Source of the DNA: Lactobacillus sp. W8174 | GTDB lineage: Bacteria > Bacillota > Bacilli > Lactobacillales > Lactobacillaceae | Length of the DNA: 64,000 nucleotides | Assembly: GCF_016100975.1 (NCBI RefSeq) | Contig: NZ_JACFRN010000001.1 | Location: 186,001-250,000, forward strand | Reading direction: 5' to 3' | Shown: piece after piece, positions 28,148 through 36,849 of the stretch | Numbering within the stretch: position 1 is the stretch's first letter | Layout: every line of letters starts with the position of its first letter | Position numbers and translations under genes: made by a program | The notes under the pieces: model-generated | Seen by the model: the letters and a program-made list of their open reading frames with translations, nothing else | Database searches by the model: none | Told to the model about the DNA's origin: nothing

Positions 28148-28176
28148 TTGACAGCGTTTACATTAAAGAGTAAATT
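28148..28176 (+). promoter_or_regulatory. Promoter with cre-like site
   Basis: TTGACA, 17 bases, TAAATT. TGACAGCGTTTACA (28149-28162) overlaps it and agrees with the Gram-positive catabolite responsive element TGWAANCGNTNWCA at all but one position, so CcpA repression by preferred sugars is expected. Confidence 0.6.
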
Positions 28177-28226
28177 TATCATGTTAGCAGTAGCTAAATT
28201 ATGATTTTAGTAAGAAGGGAATTATA

Positions 28227-29627
28227 ATGGAATATCATAAAATTAATCAAACTGATCTGGATAATTTAAGTAAGTTCATTTCAGATCCAGAAAGGTTTAT
28301 TACTAAACCTACTAAACACTGGGATCATGACCAATTTGGCACAGTCAAAGCTATGCCTGATTTGGTAATTCAACCAACAAGCAATGAAGAGGTAATGAAT
28401 GTTGTTAAATATGCAAGTGATCATTCAATACCTTTGGTTCCAAGAGGAAATTCAACTGGTTTAATGGGAGCTAACCTTGCTGTTGATGGCGGAATTTCAC
28501 TGGACATGATCAAAATGAACAAGGTTTTGGAATATGATCCAGAAAGTTTGACCATGACTGTTCAAGCTGGATTGAGATTGAAAGACTTGGACGAATATCT
28601 GGCTGATAAGCCTTTCATGTATATGCCTGCTCCAGCCATGCACTGGGCAACTATCGGTGGTAATGTTTCCACCAATGCGGGTGGACTTAAAGCTATTAAA
28701 TATGGCGTTACCAGAGAGCACATTCGTGAGATCAAAGTTGTATTAACTAATGGTAAATTATATAAATTTGGTTCAAAGGCAGTTAAATCATCTTCAGGCT
28801 ATTCATTAAAGGATTTGATCATTGGTTCAGAAGGAACACTGGGTGTTGTAACAGAAGTTACAATTCGTTTATACCCAAGACCTCACAAATCTATCAATGC
28901 CATTATTCCATTTCCAACTTTGAATGACGCCATTAGATCAGTACCAGCTATTCTGAAATCTGGAGTTGTACCAACTACTGTTGAGTTTATGGGACGTAAG
29001 GTTGTTAAACTCTGGGAAACTTATGCTAAAGATGAATTTCCGATTAAGCATGGTGACGGCTTTATTATCATTGGAATTGATGCCTTTACAGAAGATGAGT
29101 GGAAAGCAGAGCTTAATGAAACTTTAGAAGTTGTTAAACCTTTTAAAGCTGAAAAAGCTATCGTTTTGAGTGCTGATTCTGATGAAGCCAAGAAGATCTG
29201 GAAATGTCGTGAAGAGTTATTGCTGGCCATTCAAAACTCTACTCCAAAGATGGATGAAATTGATGTTTGTGTTCCAATCAACCACATTCCTGTTGTTTTA
29301 GACCGGATTGAGGAATTAGAAAAAGAATTAAACATTAGGATTCCAAACTTTGGTCATGCTGGAGACGGCAACTTGCATATTTATCTTTGCTCTGACAATA
29401 TGTCTGATGAAGAGTATGCTAAAACCAGTGATAAAGTTATTTCTGAATTGTATAAAACCGCTAAATCTCTTGATGGTAATATGTCCGGTGAACACGGAAT
29501 TGGTTATGCAAGAGCAAATTACTATGAAGACTTTTACGGTAAAGATTATACCGACTTACTACGTAAGGTTAAAAAGTTATTTGATCCTAATTATATTGTT
29601 AATCCAGGGAAGATTTTTAAACCTTAA
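28227..29627 (+). CDS. FAD-linked lactate/glycolate dehydrogenase (GlcD family)
   Basis: Flavoprotein oxidising a 2-hydroxy acid such as D-lactate or glycolate. The product has 466 residues: an FAD-binding PCMH domain with PRGNSTGLMGANLAVDGG (about residues 72-89) and GGNVSTNAGGLKAIKYG, then the FAD-oxidase C-terminal domain with FGHAGDGNLHIYL near 374, SGEHGIGYAR, and the terminal NPGKIFKP. No membrane anchor is seen. AGAAGGGAA precedes the ATG. The gene stands alone between two terminators, behind a promoter with a cre-like site, which fits use of lactate when sugar is limiting. The exact substrate is uncertain. Confidence 0.85.
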   Translation: MEYHKINQTDLDNLSKFISDPERFITKPTKHWDHDQFGTVKAMPDLVIQPTSNEEVMNVVKYASDHSIPLVPRGNSTGLMGANLAVDGGISLDMIKMNKVLEYDPESLTMTVQAGLRLKDLDEYLADKPFMYMPAPAMHWATIGGNVSTNAGGLKAIKYGVTREHIREIKVVLTNGKLYKFGSKAVKSSSGYSLKDLIIGSEGTLGVVTEVTIRLYPRPHKSINAIIPFPTLNDAIRSVPAILKSGVVPTTVEFMGRKVVKLWETYAKDEFPIKHGDGFIIIGIDAFTEDEWKAELNETLEVVKPFKAEKAIVLSADSDEAKKIWKCREELLLAIQNSTPKMDEIDVCVPINHIPVVLDRIEELEKELNIRIPNFGHAGDGNLHIYLCSDNMSDEEYAKTSDKVISELYKTAKSLDGNMSGEHGIGYARANYYEDFYGKDYTDLLRKVKKLFDPNYIVNPGKIFKP

Positions 29628-29670
29628 CCCGAATTCTAAATCATAGTGTGGATGTAAATTTAAATTACTA

Positions 29671-29703
29671 AAAAAGCTGACAAAGTCAATTTGTCAGCTT
29701 TTT
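29671..29703. terminator. Bidirectional terminator between the dehydrogenase and cfa
   Basis: A perfect 14-bp stem (29671-29684 with 29690-29703) with A and T runs on the two sides, serving both converging genes. Confidence 0.87.
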
Positions 29704-29724
29704 GTATGGATGAAAATATTAATA

Positions 29725-30900
29725 CTACTTATCTAACATATACTTTCTTGTCATTGGTAAGTTCTTGCCAGATGGGCCTTTAGTAATTAGATATTGCACG
29801 ACATCAATGTTGCCAGATTCAAAAGAAGCAGCGCAAGCCTGCAAGTATAAATCCCACATACGGGTAAAACGTTCACCCATATTCTTTTGGATTTGATCTC
29901 TTTTAGCATTAAAATTTTTATCCCAAATTTCAAGCGTTCTTTGATAATGCCTTCTAAGCATTTCCAAGTCTGTCAATTGCATGTTGTTTTCGACAATATG
30001 ACCAATGTTTTCAGTTAAACCTGGTACATAACCACCTGGGAAAATGTACTTGTTAATCCAAGCATTCTTGGCACCGCCTTGTTGACGAGTTATGCCATGA
30101 ATAAGGGCTACGCCATCTTTCTTTAAATATTTGGCTACATCAGCAAAGTATTGGCCTAAATTTTCTTTGCCAACATGTTCAAACATGCCTACAGAGGTAA
30201 TATAATCCCATTGTTCATTTCCCAACTCACGGTAGTCTTCTAACTTAACTTCCGCAATATCTTGCAAGTTCTGGTCGTATATTTTCTTTTGCACAAGTTT
30301 ATACTGCTCTTCACTCAGAGTTACACCAGTTACTTTTAAGCCGTATTCTTTGGCAGCAACCAGCATAAGAGTGCCCCAGCCACATCCAATATCAAGTAAT
30401 GTCTTTCCTTTTTCAGGATGTAATTTATTTAAAATATGATGGATTTTATTCAATTGTGCTGTTTCAAGGTTGTCATTTTCATTTTCAAAATAGGCACACG
30501 AATATGTTAAAGTAGGGTCAAGCCATAATTTATAAAAGTCGTTACCGATATCATAGTGACTTTGAACATCTTTTTCACTTTGTTCTTCAGTGTGTTTTTC
30601 TTTGGGTAAAAATTTTCTAAATTTACTGGATCTCATGAAACTTCCGGCGCTTTCATAAGCCCCGCAAATTAGTTTTTGCAAACTGCCTTTAATCTCAATC
30701 CTTTTATCCATATATGCTTCGCCAAGAGCCAGTGAAGCATTTCTAGAAATAGCACTTGTCGGAATCTTTTCGTTAAAAATTATCTCTATATTTGGAGTAC
30801 CGTTTCCATATACCTCGCTTTTGCCATCCCAATATGTTACTTTGACCGGGAATGGAAAAGATTTGCTCAACATAGCTCTATAAAAACTTTTTTCTAACAA
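29725..30900 (-). CDS. cfa: Cyclopropane-fatty-acyl-phospholipid synthase
   Basis: Converts cis double bonds of membrane phospholipid acyl chains into cyclopropane rings with S-adenosylmethionine, a stationary-phase and acid-stress adaptation. The product has 391 residues, with [16 protein letters not shown] at 113-128, the SAM-binding [12 protein letters not shown] at 168-179, and [13 protein letters not shown] further on, all typical. The start is TTG (MLEKSF) eight bases after GGAGGA. A reverse-strand TGTTAAAAT extended -10 lies upstream. It may be co-transcribed behind plsC. Confidence 0.94.
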   Translation of the reverse strand: MLEKSFYRAMLSKSFPFPVKVTYWDGKSEVYGNGTPNIEIIFNEKIPTSAISRNASLALGEAYMDKRIEIKGSLQKLICGAYESAGSFMRSSKFRKFLPKEKHTEEQSEKDVQSHYDIGNDFYKLWLDPTLTYSCAYFENENDNLETAQLNKIHHILNKLHPEKGKTLLDIGCGWGTLMLVAAKEYGLKVTGVTLSEEQYKLVQKKIYDQNLQDIAEVKLEDYRELGNEQWDYITSVGMFEHVGKENLGQYFADVAKYLKKDGVALIHGITRQQGGAKNAWINKYIFPGGYVPGLTENIGHIVENNMQLTDLEMLRRHYQRTLEIWDKNFNAKRDQIQKNMGERFTRMWDLYLQACAASFESGNIDVVQYLITKGPSGKNLPMTRKYMLDK

Positions 30901-30978
30901 TTTTAAAATCCTCCATCTAACTTTTTACAGTATTATTTTAACACTTGTTTATAAAGCTTATGTTTAAAGAATGATTTT

Positions 30979-31593
30979 TTATTTAGGTTGATAATGAAAA
31001 TCCGGATTTTGTTCGTAATCAATTTTATCCCAGGCTTTTTTCAATTTATTATCTAGCATTGCTTCATTTTCGTGTGTGAGTCTAATTTTACGGTCAACCA
31101 TAAACGGTTCTCCAAAGCATACCTCCAAAGGTTGGCGTTTTAACAAACCTGTGAAAGTTAGAGGGCCTTGGTAAACTACAGGCACTATAGGCGTATTTGA
31201 CAGCTTGGCAATAGCAATAGTACCGCTTTTCATTTCAGTTGAATGCCTGGTACCTGAAGGAAAAATAATTAAGGAATAATTTCCCTTTCTTAATCCATTA
31301 ATGGGGGTTTTTAAAGCTGAAGGTCCCGGATGTTTACGGTCAACTGGAAATGCATGAGCGTGTTTTAAAATGAATCGTAATATTGGATTTTTAAACAATT
31401 CTATTTTAGCCATAAACATGAATTCCTTAGGACTGGCAGCTAATGCAAACAAAATTGGTTCCCACCAGGTTCTATGTGGTGCTGCCAAGATATAATTGCC
31501 TGCGGGAATTCTTTCTTTATGATTAACGTGTAAATGTCCGTTTAATAACCAGACAATAAAGCGGGCTACCGGACGAATGAAATGATAAAACAT
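30979..31593 (-). CDS. plsC: 1-acyl-sn-glycerol-3-phosphate acyltransferase family protein
   Basis: Membrane-associated acyltransferase of the PlsC family, expected to add the second acyl chain to lysophosphatidic acid in phospholipid synthesis. The product has 204 residues from ATG 31593, where GGAGG lies seven bases upstream; the frame reaches 31605 but that start would overlap the ribosome site. The catalytic motif reads HRTWWE, with Glu in place of the usual Asp of HX4D, and the substrate motif reads FPSGTR where FPEGTR is classical. Both changes keep plausible chemistry, but a different acceptor is possible. Confidence 0.82.
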   Translation of the reverse strand: MFYHFIRPVARFIVWLLNGHLHVNHKERIPAGNYILAAPHRTWWEPILFALAASPKEFMFMAKIELFKNPILRFILKHAHAFPVDRKHPGPSALKTPINGLRKGNYSLIIFPSGTRHSTEMKSGTIAIAKLSNTPIVPVVYQGPLTFTGLLKRQPLEVCFGEPFMVDRKIRLTHENEAMLDNKLKKAWDKIDYEQNPDFHYQPK

Positions 31594-31651
31594 AATTTCC
31601 TCCAATTGATGTAAAATATTATAACAGAGCTGCGAGAGAGGACAAATTTTT

Positions 31652-32683
31652 ATGGAAAAATTATTGAAAAATGAACGTATTGATTATATGTACAGTGATG
31701 ATTTAAAAATAATTCAAAATAAATCATCTTTCAGCTTTTCATTAGATACTCTGCTTTTAGCGGCAACTGCAAAGGACGCAATTAAAGATAATTCCAAGGT
31801 AGCGGATTTATGTGCGGGTAATTGTGCAGCAACAATGTATATGGCTTATTTTAATCGTGCTAAATATGATGCGGTTGAAATACAAGAAGAAGTAGCTTCA
31901 CAAGCTGAACGTTCTATTGCGCTAAATAATATGGAAAATCGTATCCAGGTTTTTCAAAAAAACGTTAAAGATGCTCCTGCATTTTTACGAAAAGATTCAT
32001 ATGATGTAATTGTCGTGAATCCACCTTACTTTAAAGTTGCACAAAATCATAAAGTAAATCCTGATCCAGCAAAGGCTATTGCCAGGCATGAAATCTTAAT
32101 TAATTTAGAAGAAATAATTTCTGTAGCCAGTGCCTTACTTAAAATGAAAGGCAAATTATTTATGGTCCATCGACCAGAGCGCTTAAACGAAATTGCCTAT
32201 TTTTGTCTTAAGCATGATTTGAGTATTAAGCTTGTACAGCCATATGTTTCTCATCGAGGAGAGGACTGCAATTTAATAATTATTGAGGCAGTTAAACATA
32301 CTGGTAGCGACGGTCTAGTATTAAGGGATGCCATTGAGGTACATGATAAAAACGGTAATTATCTTCCTGCGATCCAACGTATAATCAGAGAAACAGAATC
32401 GGATAAAGAAAAAAGGCAAAAGAGTAGGAGATATTATTTTTATGTACTCTTATGTAAGGATAATAGCTTCTATGGTGGTTTTACTGATGATTTACATAAA
32501 CGACTGAAAGCACATAACAGCGGCAAGGGTGCCAAATACACGAAATCTCGCAGACCGGTTAAATTACTTTATCATGAAGAGTTTAAAGATAAAAAGCTGG
32601 CGCTTAAAAGAGAATACTGGTTTAAGCACCATAACAGGACATGGAAAGAAAAATTTCTAAGGGAGCATAAAGTTGATTTTTAA
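31652..32683 (+). CDS. tRNA1(Val) A37 N6-methyltransferase fused to a GIY-YIG domain
   Basis: A two-domain protein of 343 residues. Residues 1 to about 250 form a SAM-dependent methyltransferase of the TrmN6/YabB type, with [14 protein letters not shown] in motif I and VVNPPYFK as the adenine-N6 catalytic motif. Residues about 260-343 form a GIY-YIG domain ([29 protein letters not shown] ... REYWFKHH) of the YazA/UPF0213 type. In Bacillus these are separate adjacent genes, yabB and yazA; here they are one frame with no stop between. Transcribed divergently from plsC. The role of the nuclease-like part is unknown. Confidence 0.88.
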   Translation: MEKLLKNERIDYMYSDDLKIIQNKSSFSFSLDTLLLAATAKDAIKDNSKVADLCAGNCAATMYMAYFNRAKYDAVEIQEEVASQAERSIALNNMENRIQVFQKNVKDAPAFLRKDSYDVIVVNPPYFKVAQNHKVNPDPAKAIARHEILINLEEIISVASALLKMKGKLFMVHRPERLNEIAYFCLKHDLSIKLVQPYVSHRGEDCNLIIIEAVKHTGSDGLVLRDAIEVHDKNGNYLPAIQRIIRETESDKEKRQKSRRYYFYVLLCKDNSFYGGFTDDLHKRLKAHNSGKGAKYTKSRRPVKLLYHEEFKDKKLALKREYWFKHHNRTWKEKFLREHKVDF

Positions 32684-32685
32684 CC

Positions 32686-32714
32686 TTGCATCTTAAGCAA
32701 TAATCTAGTATTAT
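32686..32714 (+). promoter_or_regulatory. Promoter of rpsB
   Basis: TTGCAT, 17 bases, TATTAT. Transcription would begin near 32720, giving a leader of about 120 bases. Confidence 0.65.
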
Positions 32715-32719
32715 TTTAA

Positions 32720-32825
32720 CGTATGCCTTTAGGCATATTGTGTAATAAACATCAAGAGCGATCAGTATTTTGGTGCCACACAATGGTGAAATACTGAAAT
32801 GACCGCTTGAGAGGATTAAAACCGT
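32720..32825 (+). ncRNA. Structured leader of rpsB
   Basis: Two hairpins are visible: a small one, TATGCC/GGCATA (32722-32727 with 32732-32737), and a large interrupted one in which TCAAG-AG-CG (32752-32760) pairs with CGCTTGA (32804-32810) and CAGTATTT (32763-32770) with AAATACTG (32789-32796). AGGAGGA follows. This suggests feedback on rpsB-tsf expression by S2, by analogy with other ribosomal protein leaders; the element was not matched to a named family. Confidence 0.5.
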
Positions 32826-32839
32826 AGGAGGAAGTTAAT

Positions 32840-33643
32840 ATGTCAGTAGTTTCAATGAAACAATTGCTTGAAGCTGGTGTCCATTTTGGTCACCAAACTA
32901 GAAGATGGGATCCAAAAATGGCTCCTTATATCTTTACACAAAGAAATGGTATTTACATCATTGATTTGCAAAAAACTATCAAGATGTTGGATGATGCTTA
33001 TTCATTTGTTAGAGCCGTTGCTCAAAATGGTGGCGTTATCCTATTTGTTGGTACTAAGAAACAAGCTCAAGATTCAATTGCTGAAGAAGCTACTCGTGCT
33101 GGTCAATACTACGTTAACCAACGTTGGTTAGGTGGTACATTGACTAACTGGAAGACTATCCAGAGCCGAGTACAAAGATTAAAAGATTTAAAGAAAATGT
33201 CAGAAGATGGCACATTTGATGTGTTGCCAAAGAAGGAAGCTTCTCTTTTGACTAAAGAAAAGGATAAATTGGAAAGATTCTTAGGTGGTATCGAAGATAT
33301 GCCTAGAATTCCAGATGTTTTATTCGTAGTCGATCCTAAAAAGGAAAAGATTGCTGTTCATGAAGCTAATATTTTAGGAATTCCTGTAGTAGCTATGGTC
33401 GACACTAACACTGATCCAGACCCAGTTGACGTAGTTATTCCTGCAAACGACGATGCTATTCGTGCTATTCGTTTGATTTCAGGCGCTATGGCTGATGCTG
33501 TTATTGAGGGTAAGCAAGGTCAAGATGATGACAATGCTGAAGCAGAGATGGCTAAGGGTGCAGAAGAAAAACAAGCAGATACTGAAGCTGATGCAGAAAA
33601 AACAGTTGAAGCTGAAGAAACTTCTGACTCAGATGAAGACTAG
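32840..33643 (+). CDS. rpsB: 30S ribosomal protein S2
   Basis: Small-subunit protein S2. The product has 267 residues, starting [26 protein letters not shown], the conserved S2 N terminus, with [13 protein letters not shown] near 96-108 and ALIE-type [19 protein letters not shown]. About 40 C-terminal residues are an acidic Ala/Glu/Asp tail, common in lactobacilli. AGGAGGA precedes the ATG. Codon choice is that of a highly expressed gene. Forms an operon with tsf. Confidence 0.98.
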   Translation: MSVVSMKQLLEAGVHFGHQTRRWDPKMAPYIFTQRNGIYIIDLQKTIKMLDDAYSFVRAVAQNGGVILFVGTKKQAQDSIAEEATRAGQYYVNQRWLGGTLTNWKTIQSRVQRLKDLKKMSEDGTFDVLPKKEASLLTKEKDKLERFLGGIEDMPRIPDVLFVVDPKKEKIAVHEANILGIPVVAMVDTNTDPDPVDVVIPANDDAIRAIRLISGAMADAVIEGKQGQDDDNAEAEMAKGAEEKQADTEADAEKTVEAEETSDSDED

Positions 33644-33682
33644 TTTTAATTATTAATAAGTTTTTATTTGGAAGGAAAAATA

Positions 33683-34558
33683 ATGGCAAACATTACTGCT
33701 AAACAAGTAAAAGAATTACGTGACCGTACCGGTGCCGGCATGATGGATTCCAAGAAGGCTTTGGTTAAAGCTGATGGTGATATTGAAAAGGCAATTGACA
33801 TTTTAAGAGAAAATGGTGTTGCTAAAGCTGCTAAGAAGAGTGGCCGCATTGCTGCTGAAGGTTTGGCCGAATATGCTTTTGAAGGAAATAACGCTGTTGT
33901 AGTAGAGATTAACTCTGAAACAGACTTTGTTTCATCTAATGATAAATTTATCAAATTAGTTGATGATGTGACCAAGGCAATTTTAGCGGCTAAACCTGCT
34001 AACGTTGAAGAAGCATTAAAATCACCAATGGGTGATTCCACGATCGGCGAGGAAATTACCAATCTTACTGCTGTCATTGGTGAAAAAATCACTTTAAGAA
34101 GATTTGATCTAATTACTAAGAATGATGATGAAGTCTTTGGTGCGTACAAGCATAATGGTGGTGCAATTGTTGCAGTTGTTACTTTAAAAGGTAACAGTGA
34201 AGAAGCTGCTAAGAACATTGCTATGCACGTTGCTGCAATTAATCCAGAATACTTGAACAAAGATTCAGTACCAAAGGCTGATTTTGATCGCCAAAAAGAA
34301 GTTTTCACTAAGGAAACTGAAAATGAAGGTAAGCCTGCTAAAATCATTCCTAAGATTGTTGAAGGCAGAGTAAACAAGTACCTTAGCGAAATATGTTTAG
34401 TTGATCAACCATACGTTAAAGATGGCGATATGACTGTAGCTGAATACGCTAAGTCAGAAGGTTGCGAAGTTGTTGGTTACAAGCGTTATGAAGTTGGCGA
34501 AGGTATCGAAAAGAAGCAAGAAGACTTTGCTGCTGAAGTAAAAGAACAAATGAAATAG
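33683..34558 (+). CDS. tsf: Elongation factor Ts
   Basis: Guanine-nucleotide exchange factor for EF-Tu. The product has 291 residues from ATG 33683 (a longer frame to 33668 is open, but GAAGGA lies just before 33683). It has the N-terminal UBA-like domain with VKELRDRTGAGMMDSKKALVKADGD, then the TDFVSSNDKF signature near 81-90 (EINSETDFV) and the dimerisation domain. It is the second and last gene of the rpsB operon, ended by a strong terminator; pyrH, its usual neighbour, lies 9.3 kb further on. Confidence 0.97.
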   Translation: MANITAKQVKELRDRTGAGMMDSKKALVKADGDIEKAIDILRENGVAKAAKKSGRIAAEGLAEYAFEGNNAVVVEINSETDFVSSNDKFIKLVDDVTKAILAAKPANVEEALKSPMGDSTIGEEITNLTAVIGEKITLRRFDLITKNDDEVFGAYKHNGGAIVAVVTLKGNSEEAAKNIAMHVAAINPEYLNKDSVPKADFDRQKEVFTKETENEGKPAKIIPKIVEGRVNKYLSEICLVDQPYVKDGDMTVAEYAKSEGCEVVGYKRYEVGEGIEKKQEDFAAEVKEQMK

Positions 34559-34584
34559 ATATACATATTTTTATTGATTCAATT

Positions 34585-34618
34585 AAAAGCTCTTATCTGT
34601 ACAGATAGGAGCTTTTTG
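34585..34618 (+). terminator. Terminator of rpsB-tsf
   Basis: A 16-bp stem with one mismatch or wobble (34585-34600 with 34601-34616) and a T run. Confidence 0.85.
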
Positions 34619-34780
34619 TTTTATTTAAAAAAGTAAATTGTATATTGACAAAATTAAACAAAAAATTAGTTAAATTTTCCTTTATCTTTAGTTTTCTAAC
34701 TCAATTAATTACTAATTTTGATTTATATTTGTAATTAATATAAATAAAGAAATGCAAGAATTTGTTAATTGGAAGTATCT

Positions 34781-34963
34781 ATGGGTTTCTGGATTATGAT
34801 TTTGGCTTTGGTATCTGGAACAGTACTAATCTTTCTTAGTTTTGCTAGTCAGTTTTCAAAACTAACCAAGAGAATTTCCTTTGTGGCAGGATGCATTTTG
34901 ATAGCGAGTGCTATTTTCTTGGCTACACCAAGTGGGGCAGCCTTTGTCATGGATATTACATAG
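34781..34963 (+). CDS. Small two-helix membrane protein
   Basis: A 60-residue hydrophobic protein, MGFWIMILALVSGTVLIFLS then a short KLTKR loop and a second helix, ending in AAFVMDIT. The start at 34781 is preferred over TTG 34769; the ribosome site is weak (GGAAG). A terminator hairpin follows closely, supporting a real transcript. No family recognised. It is the first gene of the accessory region after tsf. Confidence 0.45.
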   Translation: MGFWIMILALVSGTVLIFLSFASQFSKLTKRISFVAGCILIASAIFLATPSGAAFVMDIT

Positions 34964-34996
34964 TTTCTTTATATAAAAATAGACCATTTTTATACT

Positions 34997-35030
34997 AAAA
35001 CTGCACTGTTAAAATACAGCGCAGTTTTTT
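34997..35030 (+). terminator. Terminator after the small membrane protein gene
   Basis: AAAACTGC-A-CTGT pairs with ACAG-C-GCAGTTTT, followed by T. It supports the short gene upstream as a transcribed unit. Confidence 0.75.
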
Positions 35031-35084
35031 AATGTCAAAAATAATAATCGAATGTACTGAATAAAATTTGCAGGGAAAAAAGTT

Positions 35085-35258
35085 ATGTTAAAAGATTTTT
35101 CTTCTTATGAGAGCTTGCCGATCCTGATAAATTTACTACAGAAACCTATTTGGACTAATATAAAAAAACAATATTATTTTCAAAAAAATCGGAATGAATA
35201 TATAGCTATTAGACTAAAAAACGTAATTATAGCAAAATTTACTAATAATTATTATTAA
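35085..35258 (+). CDS. Possible 57-residue ORF of unknown function
   Basis: ATG to TAA, giving a basic, aromatic-rich peptide (MLKDFSSYESLPILINLLQK at the start). CAGGG is a weak ribosome site and no promoter stands out. It could be a decayed fragment or chance; it lies in the 306-base gap between the small membrane protein gene and the converging lysR. Confidence 0.2.
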   Translation: MLKDFSSYESLPILINLLQKPIWTNIKKQYYFQKNRNEYIAIRLKNVIIAKFTNNYY

Positions 35259-35269
35259 TAAAAACAAGT

Positions 35270-36166
35270 TTAACAATATTCTTTTCTATAACTGTAATAT
35301 GTATTCTTAATTAGATCAAATAATGTTTCCATATTAATATCATATTGTATAGTATCTAAATAGCCGAATCCGAAAATAGTAGAAATGTCAGTAGCTAAAG
35401 GCAAATATAATAATGATTTATCCGTTTTGTCTACTCCATACTCAGGCAAAATACCTAAAATATTCTCAGATTTTACTAAAAGAGCCATTATCATCATATC
35501 GTCAGCATACTCTATATATTTTCCACCAATTTGATCAATGATTTTGTCATGAAGGCTTTGTTCAGTTGGTAAATATTGTCTAATGTTGCCTAATACTAAT
35601 TTTTTGCTTTTTAAATCCGAAATCCTAACAATTTTTTTATTCTTAAATTCAGATTGTGGGGAAGTAATAACAACATATCTACTTTTAAACAGTGGTAAAA
35701 ACTCAATATGACAATCATTTTTAAAACAGTCTTTCTCCCCAAAAACTATCATTGAATTGCCATGAATTAACCCATTAATAGTATCATCTAAAAAAACTTC
35801 ATTAACATTTATATTCCAATTAGGGTATTTTTTTAAAATATTTTTAAGCAGCAATGGCATGAATATCTTGTCGGCATATGTATTTAAATATCCAATTGTA
35901 AAGGTTTTTGTCTGCTTTTTTAAATTAAGTATAGCCGAATCAATTGAATTAACCACATTTTTTGCAATCCCGTAAAAATATTGTCCTTCAGGGGTTAATC
36001 GAACACTCCGTGTTGTTCTCTGAAAAAGCCTACATCCTAGAAAGAGTTCAAGCTCTTTAATATTTTTAGATACACTTGATTGTGACATATTAAGTTTATT
36101 TGCTGTAATTGTAAAGCTGCTATTATTAGCAACTGCTAAAAAAACTTTGAATTGTTCTATATTCAT
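35270..36166 (-). CDS. LysR-family transcriptional regulator
   Basis: A 298-residue regulator with an N-terminal winged helix (MNIEQFKVFLAVANNSSFTITANKLNMSQSSVSKNIKELE, residues 1-40) and a C-terminal substrate-binding-like effector domain. It is divergent from the transporter-flavoprotein pair, the usual LysR arrangement, so it probably senses the transported compound or its product. Its start codon and AAAGGA ribosome site lie inside the left copy of an 18-bp direct repeat created by insertion of the IS remnant, so the original lysR promoter is now about 570 bases away. Confidence 0.88.
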   Translation of the reverse strand: MNIEQFKVFLAVANNSSFTITANKLNMSQSSVSKNIKELELFLGCRLFQRTTRSVRLTPEGQYFYGIAKNVVNSIDSAILNLKKQTKTFTIGYLNTYADKIFMPLLLKNILKKYPNWNINVNEVFLDDTINGLIHGNSMIVFGEKDCFKNDCHIEFLPLFKSRYVVITSPQSEFKNKKIVRISDLKSKKLVLGNIRQYLPTEQSLHDKIIDQIGGKYIEYADDMMIMALLVKSENILGILPEYGVDKTDKSLLYLPLATDISTIFGFGYLDTIQYDINMETLFDLIKNTYYSYRKEYC

Positions 36167-36179
36167 TATTTATTCCTTT
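36162..36179. repeat. Left copy of 18-bp direct repeat flanking IS remnant
   Basis: TTCATTATTTATTCCTTT, identical to 36735-36752. It contains the lysR start codon and ribosome site on the reverse strand. Interpreted as a long target-site duplication. Confidence 0.75.
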
Positions 36180-36735
36180 GGTAAATTGTAAAATGAAGTT
36201 GAATACTTGCGCTGATTAGAAAATGAAAAAAGTCCATTGGACTTCTTTGATAGAATGTAATTACCAACCTAATTCTAGAAAGAAGTTACCAATGAACTCC
36301 CTTAATTCTACCATATCTAGTCACCAAAAAGGCCAACATCTTGCTTTGCAAGACCGAGTGACGCTCCAGATTTTAAGCAGCCAATACCAGGAACACTGGA
36401 ACGAAGTCTTTAAGACCATTACCACGGATAATGGTTCTGAGTTTGCGGATTTAGCCCAGTTAGAAGAAGCTGCGCAGACGCTGGTCTACTACGCGCACCC
36501 TTATACTTCTTATGAGAAGGACGGGGTTGAGCGGCACAACCGGCTAATTCGGCGCTTTATTCCCAAAGGCAAGTACATCAAGGATTATGACTTAATGCAA
36601 ATCTACGGCATTGAGGAATGTGCAATAACCTGCCCCGCAAGATCTTAGCCTACGACACACCCGATGAATTATATGAAATAAGATTAGATTGCATCTATCA
36701 GATCAAGTAGGGTGTTCAACTTAAAATTGCAATTT
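36180..36735 (+). mobile_element. Internally deleted DDE insertion sequence remnant (IS30-like)
   Basis: About 555 bases bounded by imperfect inverted ends: AAATTGTAAAATGAAGTTGA at 36183 onward matches the reverse complement of 36710-36735 (AAATTGCAATTTTAAGTTGA). It contains only parts of a transposase gene and cannot move by itself, though a related active copy might mobilise it through the ends. It separates lysR from the shared lysR/MFS promoter region. Confidence 0.7.
36223..36708 (+). pseudogene. IS30-like transposase, internally deleted and frameshifted
   Basis: An N-terminal piece (SSHQKGQHLALQDRVTLQIL, the start of the IS30-type helix-turn-helix) runs directly into a C-terminal catalytic piece (FKTITTDNGSEFADL and AHPYTSYEKDGVERHNRLIR with RRFIPKGKYIKDYDL). 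The middle, including the first catalytic Asp, is absent. After GIEECA the frame ends at 36648, and another frame carries on with CNNLPRKILAYDTPDELYE to TAG at 36706-36708. The first residues before MNSLN are probably not part of the original protein. Family assignment is from motif pattern only. Confidence 0.65.
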
Positions 36736-36752
36736 TCATTATTTATTCCTTT
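36735..36752. repeat. Right copy of 18-bp direct repeat flanking IS remnant
   Basis: The second TTCATTATTTATTCCTTT. On the reverse strand it still carries the lysR ribosome site and an orphan ATG that now runs only seven codons into the IS end. It marks where the original lysR leader began. Confidence 0.75.
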
Positions 36753-36849
36753 TTCAAATAATTTATTCGAATTAAGATAAAGAAAGCTCTAAAAACTATG
36801 ATAACTTATTCACTGGTAAATATCTAATTTGATTTAGGAGGATATGAAA

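Noticed and set aside
33664-34377. Long reverse-strand ORF of 237 codons opposite tsf
   Set aside because: tsf on the forward strand is unmistakable; the antisense frame has no ribosome site and arises from its codon bias.
36223-36648. Intact 141-residue transposase gene
   Set aside because: It joins the start and the end of an IS30-like protein without the middle and is frameshifted near its end, so it is a pseudogene.
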